From Acetobacteraceae bacterium (GTDB lineage Bacteria; Pseudomonadota; Alphaproteobacteria; Acetobacterales; Acetobacteraceae), in assembly GCA_947478535.1 (NCBI GenBank), contig CANJXD010000251.1:1-8118 (forward strand): a stretch of 8,118 nucleotides of DNA, in the 5' to 3' direction. The notes beneath the pieces were generated by a model. That model saw only the letters and a program-made list of their open reading frames with translations, was not told the origin of the DNA and ran no database searches. This document shows positions 7,468-8,118 of the stretch, in pieces. Made by a program: the position numbers and the translations under genes. The stretch's first letter is position 1. Each line of letters begins with the position of its first letter.

Positions 7468-8118
7468 ATGCTTCGCTTCAGCTCCTTTCTGTTCCCCGAA
7501 AGCCGCGACCCCGACGGCGATGCGCGAGTGATCGCGGAAAGCCTGGAGGAAGCCCGGCTTTGCGAGTCGCTGGGCTATGATGTCGTCTGGCTGGCGGAAC
7601 ATCATTTCGACGGCAACTGCGCCTATGTGGACCCTGTCACCTTCGCCGCCGCCGTCGTCGCCCAGACCACCCGCATCAAGGTCGGCTTCGCCGTCGCCCA
7701 GGTGTCGCTGCACCACCCGACGCGGCTGGCGGAACAGATGTCGCTGCTGGACAACATCTCCCGCGGCCGTGTGATCGTCGGCCTCGGGCGCGGCACGGCG
7801 TATAACGTCTATGAATACCAGGGCTACGGCATCCCGGCCGAGGAAGCGCTGGAACGCTATGAGGAGGCGGAGCAGGTGATGCTTCGCGCCTGGACCACGC
7901 CGGAGGGCTTCGCGCATGACGGCCGCTTCTGGCAGTTGCGCGTCCCCGGGCTGCGCCCGAAGCCCTTCACCCAGCCGCACCCCTATGTGATCCGCGCCGC
8001 ATCCTCGGAACACGGGGCGCTGCACCTGGCCCGGCGCGGCGTCCCCTTCATGATGAACGTCCAGCCGCAGCACGTCACCGAACAGCGCCTGGCCGCCTAT
8101 CGCACGGCGATGGCGGAG
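7468..8118 (+). CDS. Luciferase-like (LLM class) flavin-dependent monooxygenase, N-terminal part
   Basis: The first 217 residues of a bacterial-luciferase-like monooxygenase; the 3' end is outside the window (full members run to about 330-380 residues). The family adopts a TIM barrel and uses reduced FMN or F420 to oxidise organic substrates. Visible landmarks are MLRFSSFLFPE at the start, LCESLGYDVVWLAEHHF at 31-47 with the His pair that matches the conserved EHHF of luciferase alpha subunits, TTRIKVGFAV, HHPTRLAEQMSLLDNISRGR, the GLGRGTAYNVYEYQG loop near 109-123, and LRPKPFTQPHPYVIRAASS. I chose ATG 7468, with GAGG at 7455-7458 nine nt upstream; ATG 7459 abuts that site and is less likely. 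It is divergent from the second Bug gene. The substrate is unknown, and no flavin reductase gene is in view. Confidence 0.93.
   Translation, partial: MLRFSSFLFPESRDPDGDARVIAESLEEARLCESLGYDVVWLAEHHFDGNCAYVDPVTFAAAVVAQTTRIKVGFAVAQVSLHHPTRLAEQMSLLDNISRGRVIVGLGRGTAYNVYEYQGYGIPAEEALERYEEAEQVMLRAWTTPEGFAHDGRFWQLRVPGLRPKPFTQPHPYVIRAASSEHGALHLARRGVPFMMNVQPQHVTEQRLAAYRTAMAE

Noticed and set aside
6444..7580. A 378-codon open frame on the plus strand opposite the second Bug gene and running into the monooxygenase
   Set aside because: His/Arg-rich shadow of the antisense gene, overlapping two well-supported genes; no family features.

Overview
This is an ordinary-looking stretch of a high-GC proteobacterial chromosome. 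G or C dominates third codon positions throughout. The gene content suggests an alphaproteobacterium, possibly of the Acetobacteraceae (Roseomonas-like): a HemB with an aspartate-type metal site, two Bug-family periplasmic binding proteins, a CaiB-type CoA transferase and a luciferase-like monooxygenase. That placement is inference from gene content, not from a marker gene. I see no insertion sequence, CRISPR array, rRNA or tRNA.

Layout. (1) 1-995, plus strand: the 3' part of hemB (porphobilinogen synthase), then an uncharacterised 110-residue protein whose GTG start overlaps the hemB stop. (2) 1003-4144, minus strand, transcribed leftward: a family III CoA transferase, an alpha/beta hydrolase 19 nt downstream, and a Bug-type solute-binding protein 84 nt further on; this looks like one operon. 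Its end converges on the hemB-linked gene with only 7 nt between stops. (3) 4145-4290: a 146-nt divergent intergenic region. (4) 4291-6356, plus strand: an aldehyde dehydrogenase and, overlapping it by 4 nt, an unrecognised 185-residue protein. (5) 6357-6404: a convergent spacer with a strong GC hairpin, a likely bidirectional terminator. (6) 6405-7352, minus strand: a second, divergent Bug protein, best read from a TTG start. (7) 7353-7467: a 115-nt divergent intergenic region with a candidate promoter and two short dyads. (8) 7468 to the window end, plus strand: the first 217 codons of a luciferase-like flavin-dependent monooxygenase.

How the genes may work together. The CoA transferase, hydrolase, Bug protein and divergent aldehyde dehydrogenase are what one expects of a catabolic locus: capture of a carboxylate in the periplasm, activation to a CoA thioester, hydrolysis, and oxidation of an aldehyde to an acid. 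No substrate can be named from the sequence. No TctA/TctB-type membrane permease genes are present, so neither Bug protein has a transporter partner in view. There is no gene-free stretch longer than 146 nt. I found no clear evidence of an undescribed system; the two small unrecognised proteins translationally coupled to hemB and to the aldehyde dehydrogenase are the best candidates for novelty.
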